Source: Lactobacillaceae bacterium
GTDB taxonomy: Bacteria; Pseudomonadota; Alphaproteobacteria; RF32; CAG-239
Assembly (NCBI GenBank): GCA_031271345.1
Contig: JAISVX010000003.1
Span: 625,223 to 689,222, forward strand
Reading direction: 5' to 3'
DNA: 64,000 bases
Part shown: positions 1 to 8,800 of the stretch, one piece after another
How the letters are laid out: the number at the start of each line of letters is the position of its first letter
How positions within the stretch are numbered: position 1 is the first letter of the stretch
The notes under the pieces: generated by a model
Databases searched by the model: none
The model's input: only the letters and a program-made list of their open reading frames with translations
Told to the model about the DNA's origin: nothing
Translations under genes and position numbers: made by a program

Positions 1-609
1 AAACAATTTTTCTCTTGTTATCTCTGCCGCCAAAAGCTTCAAAGGCATATCGGATATTTGGTCTTCAGGATAAAACCATGGGCTTAAAGGAAGATTATCG
101 GCCAAATATTTATAAAAATCATCTATATGCCTGCCAGTAAGGGCCGAGACCATAAACGTTTCTTTAAAATTTCCCGCCTGATTTATTTCTAATGTCAGAC
201 TCAAAAGCTTTTCTTTTTTAATAACATCTATTTTATTCAAAAGAAGTATTGCTTCTATCTTCTGTTCATTAAGTTTTTTTACTATCTCTTTTGTTTCATT
301 ATCAAAACCGCGTTTCGCATCAACAACCAAAACGACTATATCCGCGTCATTTGCGCCGTTCCACGCGGAAGAAACCATTGCCCTGTCCAAACGTCTTTTC
401 GGCTTAAATATTCCCGGAGTATCAATAAATACAATCTGGGTGTTTTCAAAGATATTAATGCCCCTGACCATGGTTCTTGTTGTCTGAACCTTTGGCGAAA
501 CAATTGATACTTTGGAGCCGACAAAATTATTTGTTATTGTTGATTTTCCAGCATTTGTAGCCCCGATTAACGCCACAAAGCCGCACCTTGTCTGAGCATC
601 ATTTTCCAT
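1..609 (-). CDS. era: GTPase Era (C-terminal part cut off by window edge)
   Basis: Reverse-strand translation from ATG at 609: MENDAQTRCGFVALIGATNAGKSTITNNFVGSKVSIVSPKVQTTRTMVRGI...FIDTPGIF...NKID; G1/G3/G4 motifs typical of Era; immediately downstream of rnc as in many proteobacteria. Missing from the ORF track because it is truncated. Confidence 0.93.
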   Translation of the reverse strand, partial: MENDAQTRCGFVALIGATNAGKSTITNNFVGSKVSIVSPKVQTTRTMVRGINIFENTQIVFIDTPGIFKPKRRLDRAMVSSAWNGANDADIVVLVVDAKRGFDNETKEIVKKLNEQKIEAILLLNKIDVIKKEKLLSLTLEINQAGNFKETFMVSALTGRHIDDFYKYLADNLPLSPWFYPEDQISDMPLKLLAAEITREKLF

Positions 610-1258
610 GCCCAACCCCTAAGTAGTCCAACATTTTCTCAGCCGCTTCCTGCTCCGCAATTTTTTTGCTTTTTCCATGACCAAACTGAGGTTTAACATT
701 ATCAAAAGAAACCGACATATAAAATGTTGGCTCATGTTCGCTCCCTTCCCGATTAACAAGATTATATACGGGAACTCCCAATGATTTTACATGGGCTATT
801 TCCTGTAAAGCAGTTTTTGCATCTTTGGGAGGCTGCGTATTTTTTTCTATTAATTCTGCCCAGTGAGATTTAATAAAACTGCGGGCTTTTTCAAAACCGC
901 CGTCAATAAATATCGCTCCGATTAGCGCTTCGCAGACATCGCACAAAACGCTGTCATTTACGCGCAATTCTTCATTCGCAACAACAATATGTCTGTCAAG
1001 CTCCAGACTGCGGGCAACATCAGCCACAGTTTCCTGACAGACTAAACCCATATATCTTTGAGAAAGGTTTCCTTCAACATCATTTGGAAAAATATCATAA
1101 AGCATTTTCGCAACGCAAAGACCTAAAACCCTGTCTCCAAGAAACTCCAGCCTCTCATAGTTTTCATCAAACTTGGAAGTGTGGCTGCTATGGGTCAAAG
1201 CCTGCTCAAGAAGCTTAACGTCATTAAATTTGTAGCTAATTTTTTTTTCCAAATTCAT
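599..1258 (-). CDS. rnc: Ribonuclease III
   Basis: ERLEFLGDRVLGL signature and C-terminal dsRBD. ORF track start at 1318 overlaps lepB; internal MNLEKKISYKF start at 1258 is more likely. Confidence 0.95.
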   Translation of the reverse strand: MNLEKKISYKFNDVKLLEQALTHSSHTSKFDENYERLEFLGDRVLGLCVAKMLYDIFPNDVEGNLSQRYMGLVCQETVADVARSLELDRHIVVANEELRVNDSVLCDVCEALIGAIFIDGGFEKARSFIKSHWAELIEKNTQPPKDAKTALQEIAHVKSLGVPVYNLVNREGSEHEPTFYMSVSFDNVKPQFGHGKSKKIAEQEAAEKMLDYLGVGHGK

Positions 1259-1263
1259 GCTTA

Positions 1264-1989
1264 TTACTTTATTATGCTGAACAATCTGCGCCAGCGGATA
1301 ATTCTCGGCCATGTCCAAGGTTTATACCAGGCACCTTCATTATTGTGAGAGAAAAACAGCACTCTTGCCTTTCCAACAATATTTTCCATTGGAACCATCC
1401 CGACAATTCTTCTGCTGTCATCAGATCTGTCTCTGTTATCGCCCATCGCAAAAAATTTGCCTTCTGGAACGGTTATCTCTTCAAAATCATCAAAAGTTTC
1501 ATTGTCTGATATTTCAAAAATATTATGTTTAACGCCTTCCAAATCTTCAATATACTGCTTATATCTTGTCGGGTTCCCCGCGTCGTCTCTATCAACGTAA
1601 TCCTCAATTTGCTCGCGCTCAATCATCTTATCATTAATAAACAAACGTCCTTTAATAAGCTTAACCTTATCTCCGGGAAGAGCCACAACTCTTTTTATAA
1701 AATCTATTCTTTCGTCGCTGGGAAGCTTAAATACCACGACATCGCCGCGTTTTAATTCGCCTTTCCAGACCCTGCCTTCCCAAAGCGGAATGCTTAAAGG
1801 AAGCGAATGTTTTGAATATCCATAAGTATATTTTGACACAAAGAGATAGTCGCCGATATATAATGTCGGATACATTGACGAAGATGGTATTTTAAAAGGC
1901 TCAAATGCTAAAGTTCTAATTAATACCGCTATTACAATAGCATATATAACTGTTTTTATCGTATCCATAACACTGTTTGGTTTTTCCAT
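1264..1989 (-). CDS. lepB: Signal peptidase I
   Basis: N-terminal TM, PSSSMYPTL catalytic Ser motif, RGDVVVFKLP, FIKRVVALPGD, MGDNRDRSDDSR. Confidence 0.96.
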   Translation of the reverse strand: MEKPNSVMDTIKTVIYAIVIAVLIRTLAFEPFKIPSSSMYPTLYIGDYLFVSKYTYGYSKHSLPLSIPLWEGRVWKGELKRGDVVVFKLPSDERIDFIKRVVALPGDKVKLIKGRLFINDKMIEREQIEDYVDRDDAGNPTRYKQYIEDLEGVKHNIFEISDNETFDDFEEITVPEGKFFAMGDNRDRSDDSRRIVGMVPMENIVGKARVLFFSHNNEGAWYKPWTWPRIIRWRRLFSIIK

Positions 1990-2066
1990 TTTTTCTCTCT
2001 TTTATCTCTTAAATCAAAAACTTAAGCACCATAATATCCATTATTTATTTTATGGCAATAACTAAT

Positions 2067-2471
2067 TTATATTTTCTCAATCATTACAAAGGCTTGCGCC
2101 CAAGGATAATCATCCGTCATAGTTACATTAATAACCATTTCTCCGCCTTCCGTAAGTTTTTTCGCATGTTCCAGCGCCCCGCCGCTAAGCCTGATTATAG
2201 GCTTTCCAGACGGAAGATGCACAACCTCCATGTCCCGCCAAAACGTTCCGCGGCGCAAACCTGTTCCCAGGGCTTTTGAACAAGCTTCCTTAACCGCAAA
2301 TCTTTTGGCAACGGACGAAGCATATCTGCGTGGAGAAACTTTTTTTCTTTTCTCCATTTCCATTTTTTCATAATCGGAAAATATGCGGTTTATAAACCTG
2401 TCGCCGAAGGTTTCTATAGATTCTTCTATTCTGGTTATATTTGCCAAATCGCTGCCTATTCCAACTATCAT
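2067..2471 (-). CDS. acpS: Holo-[acyl-carrier-protein] synthase
   Basis: MIVGIGSDLANITRIEE...RFAVKEACSKALGTG; stop/start overlap with upstream relA/spoT. Confidence 0.95.
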   Translation of the reverse strand: MIVGIGSDLANITRIEESIETFGDRFINRIFSDYEKMEMEKRKKVSPRRYASSVAKRFAVKEACSKALGTGLRRGTFWRDMEVVHLPSGKPIIRLSGGALEHAKKLTEGGEMVINVTMTDDYPWAQAFVMIEKI

Positions 2472-4615
2472 TGCTTATCCCTTGTAACATAGCTTATTAC
2501 TTTTGACGACCTTAGAGCCGCGATAATATCTTCCAAATGTCTGGCACTTTTTACTTCGACATCGATTATAAGCTCAACATAGCTGACTGTGCGGTATACT
2601 ATGGTTAAGTTTGATATATTGCCGTTGCTGCGGGCAACAATATTTGACAACTCGCCCAATGTTCCAGGCTCGTCGCTAAGCATAATCTTGAGCCTTGCCA
2701 CGTGCTTTTCATTTTCCGCATCATCGCCCCAGGCAATATCCAGCCATCTTTCCGGCTCTTTTGCAAACTGCTCTAAAACTTTGCAATCTATTGTATGAAC
2801 CGCAACACCCTTGCCGGTAGTAACGATTCCGACAATTCTATCTCCGGGAATAGGGTGGCAGCAGCCGGAAAAATGAACCGCCATGCCTGGAACCAAACCC
2901 CTTATCTGCAAAGGGGTAGCTTTTTTCTTTTTATCTCTTTTCTTAAACACGGGAGATTTAATCGCACTTACCACCTTGGCAAGTTTGGATTGTTTATATC
3001 CCGGGTACGTAACCCTTAAAACATCCCACCCTGTTACCAGACCTTCCCCAACCTTTGCATAAATATCATCAACCGTATCAGCTTCAAAGTTTTGCAGCAC
3101 TGTCGCCAATATTTTATCTGACAGCTCCAATTTTTCAGACTTAAACGTTCTTTGCAAAATTTCGTGACCAAGCGTAATAAACTGGTCTCTTTTATACGCC
3201 CTTAAATATCTTCTTATGGCTGCTCTAGCTTTGCCCGTCACGACAAATCTTTCCCACTCGGCGGAAGGATGCTGCGCGCTTGATGTTAAAATTTCCACCT
3301 GATCGCCATTTTGTAAAATTGTTCTAAGAGGTTTTATCTCTCCATTGATTTTTGCGCCAACGCAGGTATTTCCGACGGAAGAGTGGACAGCATAAGCAAA
3401 GTCAACGGGCGTCGAGTTTATCGGAAGCCCGATTAAATCTCCTTTCGGAGTAAAGCAAAACACCTGGTCATTATACATCTCCAGCTTGGTATTTTCCAAA
3501 AATTCCTCTGGATTTGACGCCTGGTCCAAAATGTCTAACAACTCGCGCACCCATCTAAAGTTTTTGCCTTCGGCTTTCTGCCCTTGCTTATAAGCCCAGT
3601 GGGCTGCAACGCCTTTCTCCGCGACTTCGTGCATTTCGTTGGTTCTAATCTGGATTTCAATTCTTGTATTTTCAGGACCGATAACGCCTGTATGAATAGA
3701 TTGATAGCCGTTGGGCTTAGGGGTGGAAATATAATCTTTAAATCTTCTCGGAACCATGTGGTACTTGCTATGCACAACCCCGAGAGCCTGATAACAGCTG
3801 CCAATATCATCAACGCAAATTCTAAATGCCATAATATCCGATAATTGTTCAAAGGTCGCGTTTTTCTGCTGCATTTTCCGCCAAATTGAATATGGAGTTT
3901 TTTCACGACCGGTAATTGTCGCCTTTATTCCGTTTTCTTCCATATCTTTTTTAAGCTGCTTGATAATTTTGGGAACAATATTGCTGCCCTGCTCTCTTAA
4001 AAAGTTTAGACGCGCGACGATTGAATCGTGGGCTTCTTTGTGCAGTTCGTCAAACGCTATTTCTTCAAGCTCGCTTTTAAGCTCCTGCATACCAATTCTT
4101 TCCGCTAAAGGAGCGTAAATATCCAATGTTTCTTTGGCAATTCTTTTACGTTTTTCAGGCTTTTCAAGAAAATGCAGAGTGCGCATATTATGAAGCCTGT
4201 CCGCCAGCTTTATAAGGAGAACTCTGATGTCTTCGCTCATCGCCAGCAAAAGCTTGCGGAAATTTTCCGCCTGCTTGCTGTCAACGGACTTCTGTTCAAT
4301 CAACGCCAGTTTTGTAACGCCGTCGACAACGGACGCCACCTGCTCGCCAAACAAATTTTTGATTTCTTCAATTGTTGTATCCGTATCTTCGACAGTATCA
4401 TGCAAGAGACCGGCAATAATGGATGCCGTGTCTAATTTCATTTTTGTTAAAATGCCGGCGACTTCCACAGGGTGCGAATAATATGGGTCTCCCGAAGCTC
4501 TAAGCTGGGAGCCGTGTTTTTTCATGGTAAGCACGTACGCCTTATTTAATGCGTCTTCATCGGCATCCGGGTCGTAAGATTTAACTAACTCTACTAATTC
4601 ATACTGTCTTAACAT
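2468..4615 (-). CDS. Bifunctional (p)ppGpp synthetase/hydrolase RelA/SpoT
   Basis: HD domain (HPVEVAGIL...LLHDTVEDT), synthetase (GYQSIHTGV, EIQIRT), TGS and ACT domains. Confidence 0.95.
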   Translation of the reverse strand: MLRQYELVELVKSYDPDADEDALNKAYVLTMKKHGSQLRASGDPYYSHPVEVAGILTKMKLDTASIIAGLLHDTVEDTDTTIEEIKNLFGEQVASVVDGVTKLALIEQKSVDSKQAENFRKLLLAMSEDIRVLLIKLADRLHNMRTLHFLEKPEKRKRIAKETLDIYAPLAERIGMQELKSELEEIAFDELHKEAHDSIVARLNFLREQGSNIVPKIIKQLKKDMEENGIKATITGREKTPYSIWRKMQQKNATFEQLSDIMAFRICVDDIGSCYQALGVVHSKYHMVPRRFKDYISTPKPNGYQSIHTGVIGPENTRIEIQIRTNEMHEVAEKGVAAHWAYKQGQKAEGKNFRWVRELLDILDQASNPEEFLENTKLEMYNDQVFCFTPKGDLIGLPINSTPVDFAYAVHSSVGNTCVGAKINGEIKPLRTILQNGDQVEILTSSAQHPSAEWERFVVTGKARAAIRRYLRAYKRDQFITLGHEILQRTFKSEKLELSDKILATVLQNFEADTVDDIYAKVGEGLVTGWDVLRVTYPGYKQSKLAKVVSAIKSPVFKKRDKKKKATPLQIRGLVPGMAVHFSGCCHPIPGDRIVGIVTTGKGVAVHTIDCKVLEQFAKEPERWLDIAWGDDAENEKHVARLKIMLSDEPGTLGELSNIVARSNGNISNLTIVYRTVSYVELIIDVEVKSARHLEDIIAALRSSKVISYVTRDKQ

Positions 4616-4737
4616 AAATCACATTATATTTTAGAAATTTTAACACTGGACTTAAAATACTATAGAACTAGCAAAAATACTACAACAAAAAACTTAATTT
4701 TTACTTTAGAATCTGTTCCAGTCTTATAGGCAAAGAA

Positions 4738-4765
4738 AAAAGCAGAATACTAATATTCTGCTTTC
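4738..4765 (-). terminator. Intrinsic terminator downstream of rpoZ
   Basis: Inverted repeat agcagaata-ctaa-tattctgct at 4741-4762 with T tract on the minus strand. Confidence 0.65.
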
Positions 4766-4787
4766 GGATTTTTTTATATGCAAAAGA

Positions 4788-5264
4788 TTACATATCTATA
4801 TCGTCATCCATATCAAAATCCATGTCCATTCCGTCATCGAAACCAGTTTCGGATTCTTCTGTTTCACCAAAACCTTCGTCATAGTCTGATTCCAGCTCCA
4901 TACCGTTGCTGTCTTGGAATTGCATATCATCAGCCAGCTCAGATTCTAATAAAACGCCTGAAAACTCATCGTCAAGCTCTGACAATTCTTTTTCTGCGGC
5001 TAAAATTTCTAATTCTTCTTCTTCTGGTTCTTCAACTTCAACAAATTTTTGTAAACCAATAACTAAAGATTTCTGCAATTCTTCAATGCTGATTGTTTCA
5101 TCTGCTATTTCGCGCAATGCGACGACAGTGTTTTTATCATTATCACGTGGAACAGTCAAAGATGAACCTGAACCAATATCTCTAGCTCTTTGCGCTGCAA
5201 CCATTAATAGCTCGTAACGGTTAGGAATTTTATCTATGCAGTCTTCTACGGTAACGCGTGCCAT
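4788..5264 (-). CDS. rpoZ: DNA-directed RNA polymerase omega subunit with long acidic C-terminal extension
   Basis: [30 protein letters not shown] omega core; tail is Asp/Glu-rich. Confidence 0.93.
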   Translation of the reverse strand: MARVTVEDCIDKIPNRYELLMVAAQRARDIGSGSSLTVPRDNDKNTVVALREIADETISIEELQKSLVIGLQKFVEVEEPEEEELEILAAEKELSELDDEFSGVLLESELADDMQFQDSNGMELESDYDEGFGETEESETGFDDGMDMDFDMDDDIDM

Positions 5265-5350
5265 TTTATTAACCTTATAAATTTAAACTTTCATACTGTA
5301 TACTAATTATGAATCAAAAAAGCAATAAAAAACTTTTAAAAAACAGCTTT

Positions 5351-6595
5351 TTAATAATTCATTATAACAGGACTGTCTATCAAAGTTTCCTGTATTTTCA
5401 AAATTTCCTTGCGCAATTCGTCTCCAGAGCTTCTAACCTCAAGCACATCTTCAATCGGAGCTTTATACATTTCAGCGATTGACTGCATGGTAGCATATTG
5501 CTGCTGCGCGGATTCATCATCCAGCATCTGAACCTCTTTTTCATAAACTTTTCTTTGATAGTTCATTATTGACGGAATATATTTGCTGTTCAGCGACGCA
5601 ACCCTGTATGCTTTAAAAGTTTTATCGCAGGTATAAGCCCAAGAGTTTAAATCAAACCCCTGTTTGCCGATAACTTTTAAAAACTTATACTCCAAACCCG
5701 CCAGTCTGATTTTCTGGGCAAGCCTCTGGCACGGATTAACAACCGCTTTTAAAGCCTGAACGGGCAGACCTTTTCCATTATCAATCTCCCATGCCTCAAG
5801 CAAAGAGCCGGCTTCAGATATTTTCAAAACATTATAATCCTCTTCGCCAAACTTCTCCACATCATAAATCGTGCTGACAAAGGCTTTCACATCGGCTGAG
5901 GTTAGCGGGCTGTCCTTTGTCGGGTTTATGGTTCTCAGCCTGCTTTTTAGCGACTGGCTGATGCCGGAGCCAGGATAATAATTTTCCTCTGGAACCAGTT
6001 CCTTAATCTTATTAAAAAACTCTGGGTCATATTTTGTTTTTCCCGGGTTTGATAAAAACCTCTTTCTCGGAATCTCTTCTGTTTCTCTATAACTAGGCCA
6101 CGCCTCGGGCATAAGCATAAAATATAAATAAGGCGAAAGAAACTCAATGTCTTCAATGTCTTCAAGCTCTCGTGCAATCCTTGTCGGAAACCTGTTTTTT
6201 GTTTCTTTTATTCCCGGCATATTTAATATTTTTTCAGGTATGCCCGGAACCGTATGCAGATATGGTCCGATATACTCCCAATATTCCTTCGGAATAACAT
6301 TTAATACTCTCTCCAGATTTTTTTCTTCCTCGTGAGGAATTCTTTTGGTTGAAGAGCCATAAGAAACTATAGTAGCTTTGAAAACTTCATCAAAAACATT
6401 CCCAATATTCCAATGATAGTCATACTTTCTATCAAAATCTTGATTTGGGTTAATATATTTTTCTCTCAACTCCTCTATAGGAGGAAGCTTTTCTTCCAAA
6501 TCAATGTCAAAAAGCCGCGTATAATCGGCAACTTGAGCGAAAGCCGAACCGCACAAAACAAACGAGAAAAAACTAACGAATAAAAATTTTATCAT
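5351..6595 (-). CDS. Secreted protein of unknown function (signal peptide)
   Basis: 414 aa, MIKFLFVSFFSFVLCGSAFAQ signal peptide; start overlaps the end of the DUF4139 gene. Confidence 0.7.
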   Translation of the reverse strand: MIKFLFVSFFSFVLCGSAFAQVADYTRLFDIDLEEKLPPIEELREKYINPNQDFDRKYDYHWNIGNVFDEVFKATIVSYGSSTKRIPHEEEKNLERVLNVIPKEYWEYIGPYLHTVPGIPEKILNMPGIKETKNRFPTRIARELEDIEDIEFLSPYLYFMLMPEAWPSYRETEEIPRKRFLSNPGKTKYDPEFFNKIKELVPEENYYPGSGISQSLKSRLRTINPTKDSPLTSADVKAFVSTIYDVEKFGEEDYNVLKISEAGSLLEAWEIDNGKGLPVQALKAVVNPCQRLAQKIRLAGLEYKFLKVIGKQGFDLNSWAYTCDKTFKAYRVASLNSKYIPSIMNYQRKVYEKEVQMLDDESAQQQYATMQSIAEMYKAPIEDVLEVRSSGDELRKEILKIQETLIDSPVIMNY

Positions 6596-8061
6596 TGCTG
6601 TCTTGAAATCCTCACCTTAAACTTCAACTCAACCTTATCTTTGCTTGGAACATTTATTGTCCAGTTAACAACATTCTGAGACTTTTTATCTGAAGGGTGA
6701 GATTCCGACAAAATACTCCAGTCATCATATATATTCTGCTCAAAAACAACCATTGCATCTTCAGATTTTGAATTATTAATTGTTACCTCGACATCAATTT
6801 CTCTTACGTTTTTAGCAATTACTGTCGTATTTGCGATTTTTCCTTTTGCAAATACGTCGGAAGCAATACCAAGATTCAGCTCGCCTTTTTCATTTACAGC
6901 CAGCTGCTTAATGTTGCTCTCGCCGATAAACTGTGTTTTATTGCTGTCGTCTTTATTATAAAATCTTACAATACCCATTGGCAAAGGCATTCCAATATTT
7001 GACTCCTGGTCGTTCGTAATTTTATAAACCGTCTGCGGATGAGTCTCCGTAAACTCTCCATTGCCGGAATATGAATTCATATAAAGAGGAGACGTAAGTT
7101 TATATTCTTTTGTATAAGCGACATTATTGCTTTCAAACAATTTGATTTGTTTTGTCTGCTGATTTTTAATTGTTGTGTTAAACGGAATCGTATAAATATG
7201 ATATTCCCCGACTGTTCCCTGAGTGGAGTAGCCGCCGCCATCGCCGCCGCTATAAGCCGGAGCGGATTCTTCGGTCATGACCATATCCATAACCATTCCT
7301 TTCATCATGGCATTTCTTGCAAGAGGAACAACGCCTGGAGAATTATAAACCTGATTAACTGTTCCTGAAATAAACTGAATAGACGCGTTCTTATAATCAA
7401 CGCCGGAATTATTTGTCAAAGTAACGAAGCTTTCTAAAGCCATCGACTTATCATCGGTAATATTCGCGACATAATCAGCCCTCCATGTCATACCGCTTGT
7501 AAGGTAACTAAGCTCAATATCTTTTGCGGAAACGCTGCTGTTTTCCATGCTTATGACAAATGTCGGTTTTGTGCGGAGATTATAAGGAAGCTCATCAAAG
7601 ATTATGCGTCCTGGAAAATTTGTTTCAATACCATAATCAAATTTCAAAACCGCCCCATATTCGCTTTCAACCACATAAGCTTCCGAGAAAGTAGTTCTTC
7701 CCGTCTGCTGGTCGGTAATCGCTGTTTTAACTTTTTTTCCGACTGACTCTTTAAGAATGCTGGCTGGATTGATTATGTTGAAATCATAGTTCTGTTCCAA
7801 AACTTTTATGCCGCTGGCATTGACGATAGCGGTCTCCGGCTTCATCTGCCTAGCCACGCCGACAAATGCTATTGAGCTTTTGCCATTGGGAAGAGTAACT
7901 CTGCGGGTGTCTTTTACCAATGCCAGATTGTCATTATATACGCTTATGGTCAATCCGACATTATTATCTATATCAAGCTTTACCTCTTCGCCGACTTCGG
8001 CAAAAGCATAAGCTGGAACCAGCGCTGCGGCTGTTAAAACTGATAAAAACTTTGATTTCAT
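6592..8061 (-). CDS. DUF4139-type secreted protein
   Basis: Signal peptide plus NNVGLTISVYNDNLALVKDTRRVTLP...YLTSGMTWRADYVANI...SFVTLTNNSGVDYKNASIQ, typical of DUF4139 proteins. Confidence 0.8.
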   Translation of the reverse strand: MKSKFLSVLTAAALVPAYAFAEVGEEVKLDIDNNVGLTISVYNDNLALVKDTRRVTLPNGKSSIAFVGVARQMKPETAIVNASGIKVLEQNYDFNIINPASILKESVGKKVKTAITDQQTGRTTFSEAYVVESEYGAVLKFDYGIETNFPGRIIFDELPYNLRTKPTFVISMENSSVSAKDIELSYLTSGMTWRADYVANITDDKSMALESFVTLTNNSGVDYKNASIQFISGTVNQVYNSPGVVPLARNAMMKGMVMDMVMTEESAPAYSGGDGGGYSTQGTVGEYHIYTIPFNTTIKNQQTKQIKLFESNNVAYTKEYKLTSPLYMNSYSGNGEFTETHPQTVYKITNDQESNIGMPLPMGIVRFYNKDDSNKTQFIGESNIKQLAVNEKGELNLGIASDVFAKGKIANTTVIAKNVREIDVEVTINNSKSEDAMVVFEQNIYDDWSILSESHPSDKKSQNVVNWTINVPSKDKVELKFKVRISRQQ

Positions 8062-8079
8062 AATAAATACTCCTTTTTA

Positions 8080-8766
8080 CTAAATAAATGTAAGAATTAG
8101 TCCAACCGCTATGGGAATTGATAAATTATCATCAATCTTTATTTTGTCATCAAACACTTCCGCAAATGTTGCGGCAAAGCATGCTATTATGCTTGCATAG
8201 TTCACTGCCAGCAGCGGATTACATGCTAACACCACTATAAGCGAACTGATGAAAAAAGCAATAGTTCCTTCCATTGATTTTTTTGCTCTGAGCTTCCTTA
8301 TGCCGTAGATTTTTCCAAATACCGCCGCAAAAGTGTCGGATATGAGCATAATTGATAAAGACACCGCAGCGACTTCTTTTGAAAAAACAGCGACACATAT
8401 CATTGCAGAAAGCAAAACATACATTGAACCGCTGACTTCAAAATTTGTTTTTTTACTTTCTTTGGTTCTCAGCATCTTAAAAAACAGCTTTCCATAAGTT
8501 GCCCTCACCCAAGTCCATCTTTTATAGTTTCCAAACTCCAAAAGCATATTGACTAAAAGCATTAGAGAAAAAAGGGCAAAAGCAGCCCTTTCGTTCGCAA
8601 AATATATAAACACAGGTATCCATAACGAGCTTAAATGTATGGATTTTCGCATAAGTTCTCTTTTAATAGATTTTGTAAAAATAAATCTAAACTTTAAAAG
8701 ATTCGGTCTTGGAACATATTTCTTAATTTTCTCTTTCCAAGATTTGGTTTGCTTCATCTTAAACAT
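8080..8766 (-). CDS. Phosphatidate cytidylyltransferase / dolichol kinase-like membrane protein
   Basis: 228 aa polytopic; RKSIHLSSLWIP and ISDTFAAVFGKIYG...KSMEGTIAFFISS are typical of the SEC59/CdsA-like family. Confidence 0.7.
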   Translation of the reverse strand: MFKMKQTKSWKEKIKKYVPRPNLLKFRFIFTKSIKRELMRKSIHLSSLWIPVFIYFANERAAFALFSLMLLVNMLLEFGNYKRWTWVRATYGKLFFKMLRTKESKKTNFEVSGSMYVLLSAMICVAVFSKEVAAVSLSIMLISDTFAAVFGKIYGIRKLRAKKSMEGTIAFFISSLIVVLACNPLLAVNYASIIACFAATFAEVFDDKIKIDDNLSIPIAVGLILTFI

Positions 8767-8800
8767 ACACGCTCCTAATAATTAATCTGACGCCAAAACT

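Noticed and set aside
336-524. 62-aa minus ORF
   Set aside because: Out-of-frame shadow within era, whose true frame is open from 609 to the window edge.
1259-1318. N-terminal extension of rnc
   Set aside because: Overlaps lepB; the RNase III fold begins at MNLEKKISYKF.
4906-5217. Ser/Asn-rich plus-strand ORF
   Set aside because: Antisense to the acidic tail of rpoZ.
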